DNA of 35,447 nt from Ahrensia sp. (GTDB lineage Bacteria; Pseudomonadota; Alphaproteobacteria; Rhizobiales; Rhizobiaceae). How positions within the stretch are numbered: position 1 is the first letter of the stretch; every line of letters begins with the position of its first letter. Below are positions 1 to 9,377 of this stretch, one piece after another. The notes below the pieces were generated by a model. That model searched no databases, was not told the origin of the DNA, and was given only the letters and a program-made list of their open reading frames with translations. The position numbers were made by a program, and so were the translations under genes. The DNA is taken from the NCBI GenBank assembly GCA_028817895.1, contig JAPPOQ010000042.1, forward strand, positions 1 to 35,447. Direction: 5' to 3'.

Positions 1-9
1 ATGCCCAGC

Positions 10-87
10 ATCGCTCTGCGGTGTTCTCCTTGCCAGATCGAAAAATCCATCCCACCAAACTGCTCCAATCTGGGCGAGACTTGCTCT
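10..87 (-). repeat. Left copy of a 78-bp inverted terminal repeat
   Basis: Positions 10-87 are the reverse complement of 35370-35447 with one mismatch in 78 (position 55 against 35402). The copy begins at the oppC stop codon and points outward on the minus strand. Read on that strand it has GGAG, then 7 nt, then GTG at 55-53, followed by a frame open to the window edge that starts GWIFRSGKENTAERCWA. It may be the 5' part of a multicopy gene or a dispersed intergenic element; the rest lies outside the window. Confidence 0.9.
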
Positions 88-1114
88 AACGACCCCTGAT
101 GCGCGGATCGAGCGCGTCGCGCAAGCCATCGCCGATGTAATTCACCGACAGCACGGTCAGCGAAATGGCCAGACCGGGCCAGATCACCCGCGATGGATAT
201 TGCTGCAAATAGTCCGTCGCATCATTGAGCAAACGGCCCCAGGTCGGGAAATCCGGCGGGAAACCCAGCCCGAGAAACGACAGCGCAGACTCGGTAATGA
301 TCGCCGTCGCAATGCCCAAAGTTGCCGACACCATGATGGGCGAGAGCACATTGGGCAAAACATGGCGACCGATCATCCGCCGCGGCGGCGTGCCGATCGA
401 CCGGGCTGCCAGCACGAATTCCTGCTCTTTCAGCGCAAGAACATCACCGCGCACGATGCGGGCCGTCTGCATCCATGAGGTGATGCCAATCGCGGTAACC
501 ATTAGAATAAAGATGCCGCCCTCCGGCCCAAAGGCTGAGTTCAGACTTTCGCGAAACAACATCACGATGACCAGCAGCAGTGGCAGCAAAGGCAGCGCCA
601 GAAACAGATCGGTAAATCGCATCAACGGGCCGTCCAGCCGCTTGAAATAGCCTGCAATGACGCCGATCAGCGTCCCCACCAGCAAGGCTAGCAGCATCGC
701 TGTCATCCCCACCGCCAGCGAAACCTGCCCGCCCGCCATCAGCCTTGCCAGCATATCGCGTCCGAGCTGGTCGGTGCCGATTGGGTGCGCCCAGGTCGGG
801 CCGCTGTTGCGGGCACGGATGTCGATAAAGGTCGGGTCATAGGGCCAGATCAGCGGGCCAATCGTCACGAACAGGATAATGAATATGAAGAATATCAGAC
901 CCGCCATCGCCCCCTTATGGGCGGCAAACTGGTCAAATACGTCCCGCCACTGCGAACGTGCGGGGCGTGATGGGCCTTCTGCAGCGTCTATCATGGCCTG
1001 ATCGACCACGGTCTTGGGTGCTGCACCATCCTGCACTACGGAAACGCCTCCTTCCACATGGTCGGGGTTTCGAGCCGACCTTCCTATCGCCTTGTCTGTT
1101 GAACGATCAGTCAT
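86..1114 (-). CDS. Peptide/nickel-type ABC transporter permease, OppC/DppC family
   Basis: This is an inner-membrane permease subunit that should pair with the OppB-like protein encoded just upstream to form the channel. From the ATG at 1114 it is 342 aa: a polar N-terminal tail of about 65 residues, a first membrane segment at about 70-91 (OppC_N region), then the binding-protein-dependent transport domain. The EAA loop that docks the ATPase is visible at about 232-256 (EFVLAARSIG, then RHVLPN). The frame is open back to 1156, but the ATG at 1114 overlaps the end of oppB by 8 nt (ATGACTGA), which suggests translational coupling. The stop codon abuts the left terminal repeat, so no terminator is visible. 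Family is clear; the substrate is not known. Confidence 0.93.
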   Translation of the reverse strand: MTDRSTDKAIGRSARNPDHVEGGVSVVQDGAAPKTVVDQAMIDAAEGPSRPARSQWRDVFDQFAAHKGAMAGLIFFIFIILFVTIGPLIWPYDPTFIDIRARNSGPTWAHPIGTDQLGRDMLARLMAGGQVSLAVGMTAMLLALLVGTLIGVIAGYFKRLDGPLMRFTDLFLALPLLPLLLVIVMLFRESLNSAFGPEGGIFILMVTAIGITSWMQTARIVRGDVLALKEQEFVLAARSIGTPPRRMIGRHVLPNVLSPIMVSATLGIATAIITESALSFLGLGFPPDFPTWGRLLNDATDYLQQYPSRVIWPGLAISLTVLSVNYIGDGLRDALDPRIRGR

Positions 1115-2111
1115 AGCGAATCCGTGGGTCCATAATGCCGTAAAGGACATCCGCAATCAGGTTGAACAGAACGATGAGAACCGCGAACATGAAGGTGAGG
1201 GTTTGCACCGTAGGCACATCCCCGGCCTGGATCGAAATGATCAGAAGTTGGCCCAACCCGTTCACCTTGAAGACCTGTTCAGTGATGATCGCACCACCGA
1301 AGATCGCCGGCACACCGAGCGCGATCACGGTGATCACCGGAATGAGCGAGTTGCGCAGCACATGAACCAGAACCACGGTCTGCTCTTTGAGACCCTTCGC
1401 CCGGGCCGTGCGCACATAATCTTGATTGAGATTGTCGAGCATCGATGCGCGCAGGAAGCGGCTGATCTGTGCCGTGGTTTGTAAGGCGAGCACCATCACC
1501 GGCATGATCATCTGCTTGAACTGGACGACGAAACTGTCCCAATCCGTGACCGTGTGGGTGGTGTCGTAGATAGAGGGCAGCCACCCCAGCAGCACTGAAA
1601 AGATCACGATGGCGAGCACGCCGGAAAAGAAGGGCGGGACGGAAAAGCCTATCATCGAGACCAGCGTTCCCGCATTGTCGAACCATGAATATTGTCGGTA
1701 GGCCGATATGATGCCGATCGGCAGCGCGATCAGGATGCCGACAATGTAGGACGTGCCAACCACAATCAGCGTCTGCGGCATGCGCTGGATGACGATGTCC
1801 ATGACCGGCGAACGGGTCTGATAGGAAATGATGCGCTGGCCGACTTCAAAATTCGTGCCGAACCACTGATTGGACCAGTAGAGCGGTTCGGAAATCATGA
1901 GTTGTTTGAGCCAAAGGTAGAATTGAACCACCAAAGGCTGATTGACGCCAAGAGATTCTCGGATCTTTTCGCGCACCTCCGGCGGAATTGTGAGCGGCAA
2001 GTTCGCCGTTGGATCAGATGGCGACAGCTTCACGATAAAGAAGATGACGAAGCTGATGAACAGCAGGGTCGGGATTGCGATCAGCAATCGCCTGATCGTG
2101 TAATTCAGCAT
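1107..2111 (-). CDS. Peptide/nickel-type ABC transporter permease, OppB/DppB family
   Basis: This 334-aa inner-membrane permease is the partner of the OppC-like protein. An N-terminal membrane segment (about 9-29) is followed by the periplasmic stretch usual for OppB/DppB, including SDPTANLPLTIPPEV, and then the transport domain. The EAA loop reads DYVRTARAKGL followed by LRNSLIPV, at about 225-255. Length is normal for the family. It is the fourth gene of a five-gene minus-strand operon, 132 nt downstream of the binding-protein gene with a strong hairpin in that gap, so it may be expressed at a lower level than the binding protein. Substrate unknown: peptides, nickel, opines and sugars are all handled by relatives. 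Confidence 0.93.
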   Translation of the reverse strand: MLNYTIRRLLIAIPTLLFISFVIFFIVKLSPSDPTANLPLTIPPEVREKIRESLGVNQPLVVQFYLWLKQLMISEPLYWSNQWFGTNFEVGQRIISYQTRSPVMDIVIQRMPQTLIVVGTSYIVGILIALPIGIISAYRQYSWFDNAGTLVSMIGFSVPPFFSGVLAIVIFSVLLGWLPSIYDTTHTVTDWDSFVVQFKQMIMPVMVLALQTTAQISRFLRASMLDNLNQDYVRTARAKGLKEQTVVLVHVLRNSLIPVITVIALGVPAIFGGAIITEQVFKVNGLGQLLIISIQAGDVPTVQTLTFMFAVLIVLFNLIADVLYGIMDPRIRYD

Positions 2112-2204
2112 GAAACCCCTGCCTCAAACCCGGCTTTGCTCAACTCATCTATCGACGGTCAGTCCCAGCGCACAGCGTCGATGGAGAAGGTGAGGAAAAG
2201 AAGA

Positions 2205-2228
2205 GGGGCGACACCAAAGCGCCGCCCC
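2205..2228 (-). terminator. Strong stem-loop between binding-protein and permease genes
   Basis: On the mRNA strand a 10-bp stem (eight Watson-Crick and two G-U pairs) closes a 4-nt loop: GGGGCGGCGC, TTTG, GGTGTCGCCCC minus the shared loop base. It is followed by the pyrimidine stretch TCTTCTTTTCC. It lies 15 nt after the binding-protein stop and before oppB. In importer operons such hairpins commonly protect the upstream message or partly terminate transcription, so that binding protein exceeds permease. It lacks a long uninterrupted T run, so partial termination or RNA stabilisation is more likely than complete termination. Confidence 0.6.
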
Positions 2229-2243
2229 AACACATTCGAACTG

Positions 2244-3965
2244 TTACTTCTTACGGTACCAGTCCTGGATGTTCCAAAGCTCGGTGTCCCAGTCACTGAT
2301 CAGGACGCCGCCAAGCGAATTGGCATGCGCCGACACACCGCCGCGGTGGATCAGCGGGATGATCGAGTAAGACTGCATCAGCATGTCATTCATCGCTTTG
2401 GCGAGTTTTGCACGCTCTTCCAGACCAGCCGTTTCGCTCATCTTCTTGGAAAGGGCATCATATTCTTCGCTGCAGAAGCGCTGAATATTGGAACCCTGCC
2501 ACTGCGTGTCCGGACCAGGAATTTCCTTGCACTGCCAGTTGGCCATATAAGCTTCCGGATCAACACCAGCAAAGTTGTTGGTGTACATCTCAATGTCCGC
2601 ATAGAACTTCTGGAAGGTATCCGGGCTGGCTGGATCTCCACCGAAGAACACCGAAGCGTCGATGTTACGAAGTTCGGTTTCGATGCCAATCTCCGTCCAC
2701 CACTGCTTGATCAACGCCTGTGTGTCCTGGCGGACGGCGTTGGTCGAAGTCTGATACAGGACTTTCAGCGGCATGCCGTCCGGCGTTTCGCGGATGCCAT
2801 CGCCATTGGTGTCCTTGTAGCCTGCATCTTCCAGCACCTTCTTGGCGCCTTCAATATCCTGCACCTTGCAGTCATCATTGGCGGTTGACGCATAGGCTTC
2901 AGGCGCGGGCAGCACGTTACAGGTGACCTGGCCACCAGCACCATAGCCGACTTCCACCAGCAGAGCGCGGTCGATGGCCATCGACATCGCCTTGCCCACA
3001 TTCGGGTCGGTCAGGAACGGATGCGCCTTGGCTGTCGTGGAACGGGCATCGCCAAGCGCCGGGTCAGGATCGGTCTGGTTGAGATGCAGACGCTCAACGG
3101 AAGTGCCAAATGCCGTCACGACCGTGCCGTTGCCCTTGTCTTCCATGGCTTTCAGCACGGTCGGGTCGATCTGCAGGTTCCAGGCATAGTCGAACTCGCC
3201 GGTTTCCAGAACCGAACGTGCTGCACCTGCTGCGTCACCGCCGCCCTTGAACAGAACCGAAGCGAAGGCGGGTTTGCCTGCTTCGCGGAAGTTCTCATTG
3301 GCTGTGAACCGGATCACATCGTTGGGCTTGAACTCAGCAACGGTGAAGGGGCCGGTGCCGATCGGGCCAAAGTTGGCTTCCGTGCATTCGGGAGCTTTCG
3401 CGCCCAGGCAGTCAGCGAACTGCGCGGCCTGGATGATCGGGCTCTCGGAACCCACCAGTGCGGTGTATGGGAACGGCTTTGGAGCGGAGAAGCTGATCTT
3501 CAGCGTGCGATCATCAAGAGCTTCCATATTTTCGACGCCGTCGAAATAGCTCGCCTGCGCGCAACCGCCATTCGGATCGGTGCAATATTTCCAGGTGAAG
3601 ATTGCGTCATTGGCCGTCAGCGGTGTTCCATCCGACCAGGTCACGCCCTCTTTCAGCTTCCATGTGATCGACGTCAGATCAGCGGCAACGCCACCGTTCT
3701 CAACGGTCGGGATCGACTCGGCGAGCCACGGCTGAATGGCGCCCGTATTATCGAAACGCGCAAGCGATTCCAGCACGAGGCTGGCGCTTTCGACCTCTTT
3801 CGTGCCGCCAGAAAGATATGGGTTCAGCGTTGAGGGCGCTTGCCAATAGATGATCTTGACTTCGCCGTCGCGGCCGCGCTCGCCTTCATGACCATCAGCC
3901 AGAGCCGATGTGGTGGCAATCGCAGCAGCGGCGGTCGTCGCCAGCAGCAATTTGAGGTTTTTCAT
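2244..3965 (-). CDS. Periplasmic substrate-binding protein, SBP_bac_5 (OppA/DppA) family
   Basis: This 573-aa extracytoplasmic protein captures substrate and delivers it to the OppB/C-like channel. The start at 3965 is chosen because AAGGAG lies 6 nt upstream and a signal peptide follows directly (MKNLKLLLATTAAAAIATTSALA, cleaved near ALA/DG). The open frame runs back to 4100 but has no such signals. Family features include NPYLSGGTKEVES near the N-terminus, WKLKEGVTWSDGTPLTA, and the GPIGTGPF hinge region. It has about eight cysteines, compatible with disulfides in the periplasm, and an EF-hand-like loop DTNGDGIRE. Third gene of the operon, 106 nt after the second ATPase gene. Ligand cannot be read from the sequence. 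Confidence 0.93.
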   Translation of the reverse strand: MKNLKLLLATTAAAAIATTSALADGHEGERGRDGEVKIIYWQAPSTLNPYLSGGTKEVESASLVLESLARFDNTGAIQPWLAESIPTVENGGVAADLTSITWKLKEGVTWSDGTPLTANDAIFTWKYCTDPNGGCAQASYFDGVENMEALDDRTLKISFSAPKPFPYTALVGSESPIIQAAQFADCLGAKAPECTEANFGPIGTGPFTVAEFKPNDVIRFTANENFREAGKPAFASVLFKGGGDAAGAARSVLETGEFDYAWNLQIDPTVLKAMEDKGNGTVVTAFGTSVERLHLNQTDPDPALGDARSTTAKAHPFLTDPNVGKAMSMAIDRALLVEVGYGAGGQVTCNVLPAPEAYASTANDDCKVQDIEGAKKVLEDAGYKDTNGDGIRETPDGMPLKVLYQTSTNAVRQDTQALIKQWWTEIGIETELRNIDASVFFGGDPASPDTFQKFYADIEMYTNNFAGVDPEAYMANWQCKEIPGPDTQWQGSNIQRFCSEEYDALSKKMSETAGLEERAKLAKAMNDMLMQSYSIIPLIHRGGVSAHANSLGGVLISDWDTELWNIQDWYRKK

Positions 3966-4071
3966 TGAGGTCTCCTTGTTGGATATTTCTCTTTTGGTTC
4001 TGTTCCTGTGCCGGTTGAACACCGGTTCTGTAGGGTTGTGCGCTTTCGGCATCGAAAGCGATTGACCGTCG

Positions 4072-5111
4072 CTAAACGGTGTCCGGCGTTCCTTCTGCAA
4101 GAACCGCCGGATCGTTCGTCATCTCCGCGAAGTGGCAGGCGACGAACTGTCCTGGTTCGATTTCACGCCATTGCGGCGCGGTCGTAAAGCACTTTTCATC
4201 ATTTAGTTTCTTGGCCAGCGGGCAGCGTGTGCAAAACACGCAGCCTTCCGGCGGCTTGGAGGGGCTTGGAACGTCGCCCGTCAAAATGATGCGTTGCCTG
4301 TTGGCTTCAATGTCGGGATCGGCGACCGGCACCGCAGAAAGCAGGGCCTGCGTGTAGGGATGGCGGGGTGTGGCAAACAGCGCATCGCGAGGAGCCAGTT
4401 CCATGATCTTGCCCAGATACATGACCGCAACACGATCTGCGATGTGACGCACCATCGACAAATCATGGCTGATAAACAGGTAAGTCAGCCCGCGTTCCTG
4501 CTGCAAATCTTCAAGCAAATTAACGACTTGCGCCTGGATTGAGACATCGAGCGCGGCGATGGGTTCGTCGCAGACAATGAAATCAGGATCGAGGGCCAAA
4601 GCGCGCGCGATGCCGATGCGCTGGCGTTGCCCACCGGAAAATTCGTGCGGGTAGCGATTGATGTAATCCGGGTTGAGACCAACCGCATTCAGCAGTTCTT
4701 TGACCCGCTCGCGCCGCTCTTGCACCGTCATATCGCGATGTTCGATCAGCGGTTCGGAGATGATCGATCCAACGGTCATGCGCGGATTGAGGCTCGCCTG
4801 CGGGTCCTGAAAAATCATCTGCATGCGCGGCCGCATACGTCTCATATCGCCTTCCGAAAGCGCAGCAATGTCGCCACCCTCGAACTCAACAGAGCCATCG
4901 GTGGGATCATAGAGACGCAGAACCGCCCGACCGGTGGTTGATTTGCCACAACCGGATTCGCCGACCAGACCGAGCGTTTCACCACGGTAGATATCAAAAG
5001 ACACACCGTCGACTGCCTTCACGGCACCAACCTGGCGGCGCAGCAGCCCGGCATAGATCGGAAAGTGCATTTTCAGATCATCAACGCGGACCAATGTCTC
5101 GGCGGCGGCGC

Positions 5112-5115
<4 letters not shown>
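4072..5115 (-). CDS. ABC transporter ATP-binding protein, OppF/DppF family
   Basis: One of two cytoplasmic ATPases that power the importer. 347 aa with Walker [10 protein letters not shown] (52-60), Q-loop [10 protein letters not shown], signature SGGQRQR (from about 160), Walker [11 protein letters not shown] (about 181-190) and H-loop FISHDL. The C-terminal oligopeptide-transporter extension ([13 protein letters not shown], then [14 protein letters not shown]) carries clustered cysteines; in some Opp/Dpp ATPases such cysteines hold a [4Fe-4S] cluster, and that reading is by analogy here. Its ATG overlaps the stop of the preceding ATPase gene (ATGA), so the two subunits are probably translationally coupled and made in equal amounts. 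Confidence 0.95.
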
Positions 5116-6167
<1,052 letters not shown>

Positions 6168-6446
6168 GATTTCGCAACGCAAGCGACCTTGCATAAAAAA
6201 TCGCAGGAGCAGTTGGAGGCTCAATTCACAGGTAATCGAAGGAAGTGTGCACAAAGTGCGGGAAAGCCGGTTGCCGCCGCATTGCAGCCGCTCAAATGCC
6301 GCATTTCTGGAAGAAACCGAATGAACCCGGCGTTTTTGCACGCCATTTACCCGACATTTACCAAGCAAATTGAGCGGCATTTAATGATCTTTGCTTAGCA
6401 TTCGATCACCAAAAAGATGCCCTCTTACATCGCAGGAGTCCGGCAA
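6168..6446. promoter_or_regulatory. Divergent control region between the ABC importer operon and pal
   Basis: This 279-nt stretch has no convincing gene and must hold the promoters of the importer operon (leftward) and of pal (rightward). A weak candidate for pal is TTGAGC at 6370-6375, a 17-nt spacer, then GCTTAG near 6393; it matches no alphaproteobacterial consensus well. A good ribosome site (GCAGGAG) lies just before the pal ATG at 6447. Confidence 0.4.
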
Positions 6447-6965
6447 ATGAGCCAGACCATGACGTCGACCCGCCCTTCCCGATTTCTCATTATCGCAGCA
6501 CTCGCGCTGGTGACCGCACTGACGGGCTGCGCCAATCGCAAGAACCAGATCCCAGGAAATGCCAGCGAACTCGGCATAGGAGCTGGTGCAGCCGCGCCCG
6601 GTTCCACACAGGAATTCACCACAAGCGTCGGAGACCGCGTGTTCTTCGAGACGGATTCGTCCGCATTAACCGCAGCCGCACGCACGACACTTGACAAGCA
6701 ATCTCAATGGCTTGCTCGCTATGGTTCCTATCAGATCACCATTGAGGGCCATGCCGATGAGCGCGGCACGCGCGAATACAACCTGGCCCTCGGCGCGCGC
6801 CGCGCCGCCGCGACAAAGAGCTATCTCGTCTCTCGTGGCATTCCCGCATCACGCATGCGCACGATCTCTTTCGGCAAGGAACGTCCGGTTGCCGTGTGTG
6901 ACAACATTTCCTGCTGGTCGCAGAACCGCCGCGCGGTGACGGTTCTGACCGGTGGCGGCAGCTGA
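6447..6965 (+). CDS. pal: Peptidoglycan-associated lipoprotein Pal
   Basis: Outer-membrane lipoprotein that binds peptidoglycan and TolB and helps the outer membrane follow the constricting cell wall at division. 172 aa from the ATG at 6447 (SD GCAGGAG, about 9 nt upstream; an ATG at 6417 lacks one). The lipoprotein signal ends in lipobox LTGC with Cys28. A short linker leads to the OmpA_C domain: VFFETDSSALT, IEGHADERGTREYN, LGARRA and ISFGKERP, including the aspartate and arginine used to grip diaminopimelate. The C-terminal VCDNISCWSQNRRAV cysteine pair is usual in alphaproteobacterial Pal. No tolQRAB precedes it, unlike the usual order. Confidence 0.96.
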   Translation: MSQTMTSTRPSRFLIIAALALVTALTGCANRKNQIPGNASELGIGAGAAAPGSTQEFTTSVGDRVFFETDSSALTAAARTTLDKQSQWLARYGSYQITIEGHADERGTREYNLALGARRAAATKSYLVSRGIPASRMRTISFGKERPVAVCDNISCWSQNRRAVTVLTGGGS

Positions 6966-7006
6966 TAGCGCGCATCGCAACTCACACCATCAGCCAGAGA
7001 AAACTC

Positions 7007-7969
7007 ATGAAATCAACAGTTTGCGCTTTCTTTGCTCTGACCCTGCCCTTCACTGCTACGGTAATGGCGCAACCGCCTGTGCCGCCAGCGAATGTGTCTG
7101 TTTTTCAACTGGCGCAGGCTGATGCCAGCTTTGAGGTTCAGCAGTTGCAGGAAGAGGTGCGTCGGCTAAACGGCAAGGTGGAAGAGCTGAATTTCCTGCT
7201 GATCCAGCTTCAGGAAAAGCTGCGCCGCATGGAGGAGGACAATGAAATCCGCTTCCAGGAAATTGAGGAAAAACAATCCGGTACGGTCGGCTCCCGCGAT
7301 GTTGACGTCGCTGCAAATGATGGAGGCAACGACCGCCTGGAAAAGCCTGAGCGCGCCGAAACGGCGCCCGAGCCTCAAACGTCGCAGCAAACGGTGTCCC
7401 AATCTACCTCGCAACCAGCCCCTACGGCACCGGCAAAACAGCGTAATTTGGCACCACGAGCGCTTGGCACTCTGACCTTTGATGCCAATGGCAATGTCGT
7501 TGATGCGCGCCCTGACGATGTCCAGAATGCGGGCCTGAGCGATCCTGCCGCCGGGGATGAAGCGCTCAACGCCTCGGAGTTTGGCGCGACGCCGGACGAA
7601 GTGTTCAAGGCAGGACTTAACGCTTTAGATTCAAGGGATTATCCCACAGCACGCCGTGCGTTTTCCGCCCATCGTGCGGCTTGGCCGAACGACCCTCAAT
7701 CCGGCGAAGTGCTTCATAATCTTGGATTGGCGCATTTCTGGCAGAAAGAATATTACGAGGCCGCCAACGCCCATCTGGAAGCGCATAAGGAGCATCCCGG
7801 AGCACCAACCGCACCGGATAATCTGCTCGGGCTGGGGTTGGCGCTTGCCGGACTGAACCAACGCGAAGTTGCCTGCGCAACCTATGCCGAAGTGCTCAAG
7901 CAATATCCGCAGGCACAGCCCCGTCTTGGTGAGCGCATCAAGGACGAACAAGCCAGCGCAAAATGCTGA
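7007..7969 (+). CDS. cpoB: Tol-Pal system protein CpoB/YbgF
   Basis: Periplasmic partner of TolA that links outer-membrane constriction to peptidoglycan synthesis in E. coli. 320 aa: a signal peptide ending near TVMA/QPP, a coiled coil at about residues 38-90 (VQQLQEEVRRLNGKVEELN, the trimerising domain), a low-complexity Pro/Gln/Thr-rich linker, then tetratricopeptide-like repeats over about residues 195-315 (EVFKAGLNALDSRDYPTARR, LHNLGLAHFWQKEYYEAA). It starts 41 nt after pal in the same direction, almost certainly in one transcript. The ribosome site is weak (AGAGAAA). Confidence 0.93.
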   Translation: MKSTVCAFFALTLPFTATVMAQPPVPPANVSVFQLAQADASFEVQQLQEEVRRLNGKVEELNFLLIQLQEKLRRMEEDNEIRFQEIEEKQSGTVGSRDVDVAANDGGNDRLEKPERAETAPEPQTSQQTVSQSTSQPAPTAPAKQRNLAPRALGTLTFDANGNVVDARPDDVQNAGLSDPAAGDEALNASEFGATPDEVFKAGLNALDSRDYPTARRAFSAHRAAWPNDPQSGEVLHNLGLAHFWQKEYYEAANAHLEAHKEHPGAPTAPDNLLGLGLALAGLNQREVACATYAEVLKQYPQAQPRLGERIKDEQASAKC

Positions 7970-8042
7970 TTTTGGCGCCGAAAACCCCAAATTTGCGCAT
8001 CTCCGCCATGGTCTGAACAGCCCCAACGGGGCATGAAGAGGC

Positions 8043-9197
8043 ATGATCCTGCCATCCGCACAGGCCAGACGCGTCTCCGCCCATGCGAAAATCGTCGTCG
8101 CCGTGTCGGGTGGTGGCGATTCCATGGCCATGTTGCACTTGCTGGTGGCCGCCAAACGTGACGGCCGGATCGCAAGCGACATTTGCGTGGCAACTGTCGA
8201 TCACGGGCTGAGAGACGGCTCAGCTCAGGAAGCAAAATTCGTCGCAAGTTGGTCGCAAGAATTCGGACTTTGCCACCAGACTCTGAAATGGTCGCCACGC
8301 TTGCAAGCATCGTCGCAAGCGGCTCGCCTGGCGAGATATGAGCTGCTCGCGCGTCACGCTATCGATATCGGCGCGACGGCGATCCTTCTTGGACACACTG
8401 TCAATGACCAGGCTGAGACCGTGCTGATGCGTGCGCAACGCATGGTGGGCGACAGCGCAACGCGCGGCCTCTCCGCCATTCCACCGTTGGCGCATTATTC
8501 TGTCGCTCCCGGTGAGCGGGTCACATTGCTGCGCCCGTTGCTGACGGTTCATCGCGAGGCGTTACGATCCATGCTCAAAGAAGCGGGTCTGCCCTGGATT
8601 GATGAACCCAGCAACGAGGATCTGCGATTTGAGCGCATCCGCGCCAGAGCGGCCCTTCGCGCTGACCCCGACCTGCCCGGTCCGCAACATATTGCCGAAC
8701 TGGCTGCCCTTGCCCAACGAAGCCGACATTGGCTGAACGCGCAAGCCGAGTCGGCTTTGGATTTGCATTTGCGCGTCAGCAATGAGGGCAAACTTCACCT
8801 TGAACGAGCCCATCTGCCAAGGGTGGTCAGCGAGCAGGTCTTTGCCTGTCTGATCTGCGTCGTCGGTGGGGGTGAACACTGGCCCGCCCCCTCAAAACTG
8901 CACGATCTGGTTGAGGCCTATGGCGACGGACTGCCGCTTCGCCGCAATCTTGGCCGGGCGCTGGTTACAATTGATGCTTCAGGAGCGAGGTTTGAGCGGG
9001 AATCGCGCAATTTGCCAAAGGTGGAGGATCAAGAGAGTGGCCCGTTTGATGGCCGCTTTTTCATTCACCAGGACGGAACCATGCGCCCCTTCATTCTGGC
9101 GCTGGAACGGTTTTGCCCCGAGAGTGACCACGCACTGCGCGATGCCGTCTGCCGAAAACTCTGTCAGCGCTTCGAACCTGCGCAAAATCAGGAATGA
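8043..9197 (+). CDS. tilS: tRNA(Ile)-lysidine synthase TilS
   Basis: Attaches lysine to C34 of tRNA-Ile(CAU), which changes its codon from AUG to AUA and its charging from Met to Ile; essential in most bacteria. 384 aa. The N-terminal PP-loop ATP site SGGGDS lies at residues 22-27, followed by family motifs VDHGLRDGS, LARYELLARHA and HTVNDQAETVLMR. The C-terminal half is divergent, as in many alphaproteobacterial versions, and the protein is somewhat shorter than the 432-aa E. coli enzyme. The start lies 73 nt after cpoB; AGAGG is only 1-2 nt from the ATG and a GCCCC-AAC-GGGGC hairpin lies just upstream (8020-8032), so initiation may be weak. Confidence 0.94.
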   Translation: MILPSAQARRVSAHAKIVVAVSGGGDSMAMLHLLVAAKRDGRIASDICVATVDHGLRDGSAQEAKFVASWSQEFGLCHQTLKWSPRLQASSQAARLARYELLARHAIDIGATAILLGHTVNDQAETVLMRAQRMVGDSATRGLSAIPPLAHYSVAPGERVTLLRPLLTVHREALRSMLKEAGLPWIDEPSNEDLRFERIRARAALRADPDLPGPQHIAELAALAQRSRHWLNAQAESALDLHLRVSNEGKLHLERAHLPRVVSEQVFACLICVVGGGEHWPAPSKLHDLVEAYGDGLPLRRNLGRALVTIDASGARFERESRNLPKVEDQESGPFDGRFFIHQDGTMRPFILALERFCPESDHALRDAVCRKLCQRFEPAQNQE

Positions 9198-9270
9198 ACC
9201 CTTCTTCCGCTGGCGCGTTCAGCATAGAACGAAGAAGGGGCAAGCATTTGCCGCATATCAGCCTTTGCGC

Positions 9271-9300
9271 CTTGGCAATGCAACCTGCAAAACCTATCTT
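9271..9300 (+). promoter_or_regulatory. RpoH (sigma-32)-like promoter upstream of ftsH
   Basis: CTTGGCA at 9271-9277 is followed after 16 nt by CTATCT at 9294-9299 within CCTATCTTCG. The -10 part fits the alphaproteobacterial heat-shock pattern CYTATNTNNG at every fixed position and the -35 keeps CTTG. It would start transcription about 70 nt before the ftsH ATG. FtsH is a heat-shock protease gene in many bacteria, so the placement makes sense. The assignment is by pattern only. Confidence 0.5.
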
Positions 9301-9332
9301 CGATCTGGTGCAGACCCGCATGTTGGTCTGTT

Positions 9333-9348
9333 GGTGACACTGGTCACC
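9333..9348. repeat. Short perfect inverted repeat in the ftsH leader
   Basis: GGTGAC, 4 nt, GTCACC form a perfect 6-bp inverted repeat 29 nt before the ftsH ATG, downstream of the RpoH-like promoter. It could be a protein site or a small leader hairpin; nothing else supports a role. Confidence 0.4.
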
Positions 9349-9377
9349 TGAAAGCCTGGATCGGGAAAGTCGAATTC

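Noticed and set aside
1692-2888. Long plus-strand open frame (398 codons) opposite oppB and oppA
   Set aside because: Antisense to well-supported genes, crosses two of them, and is rich in Arg, His, Asp and Gln without family motifs; a shadow of GC-rich codon use.
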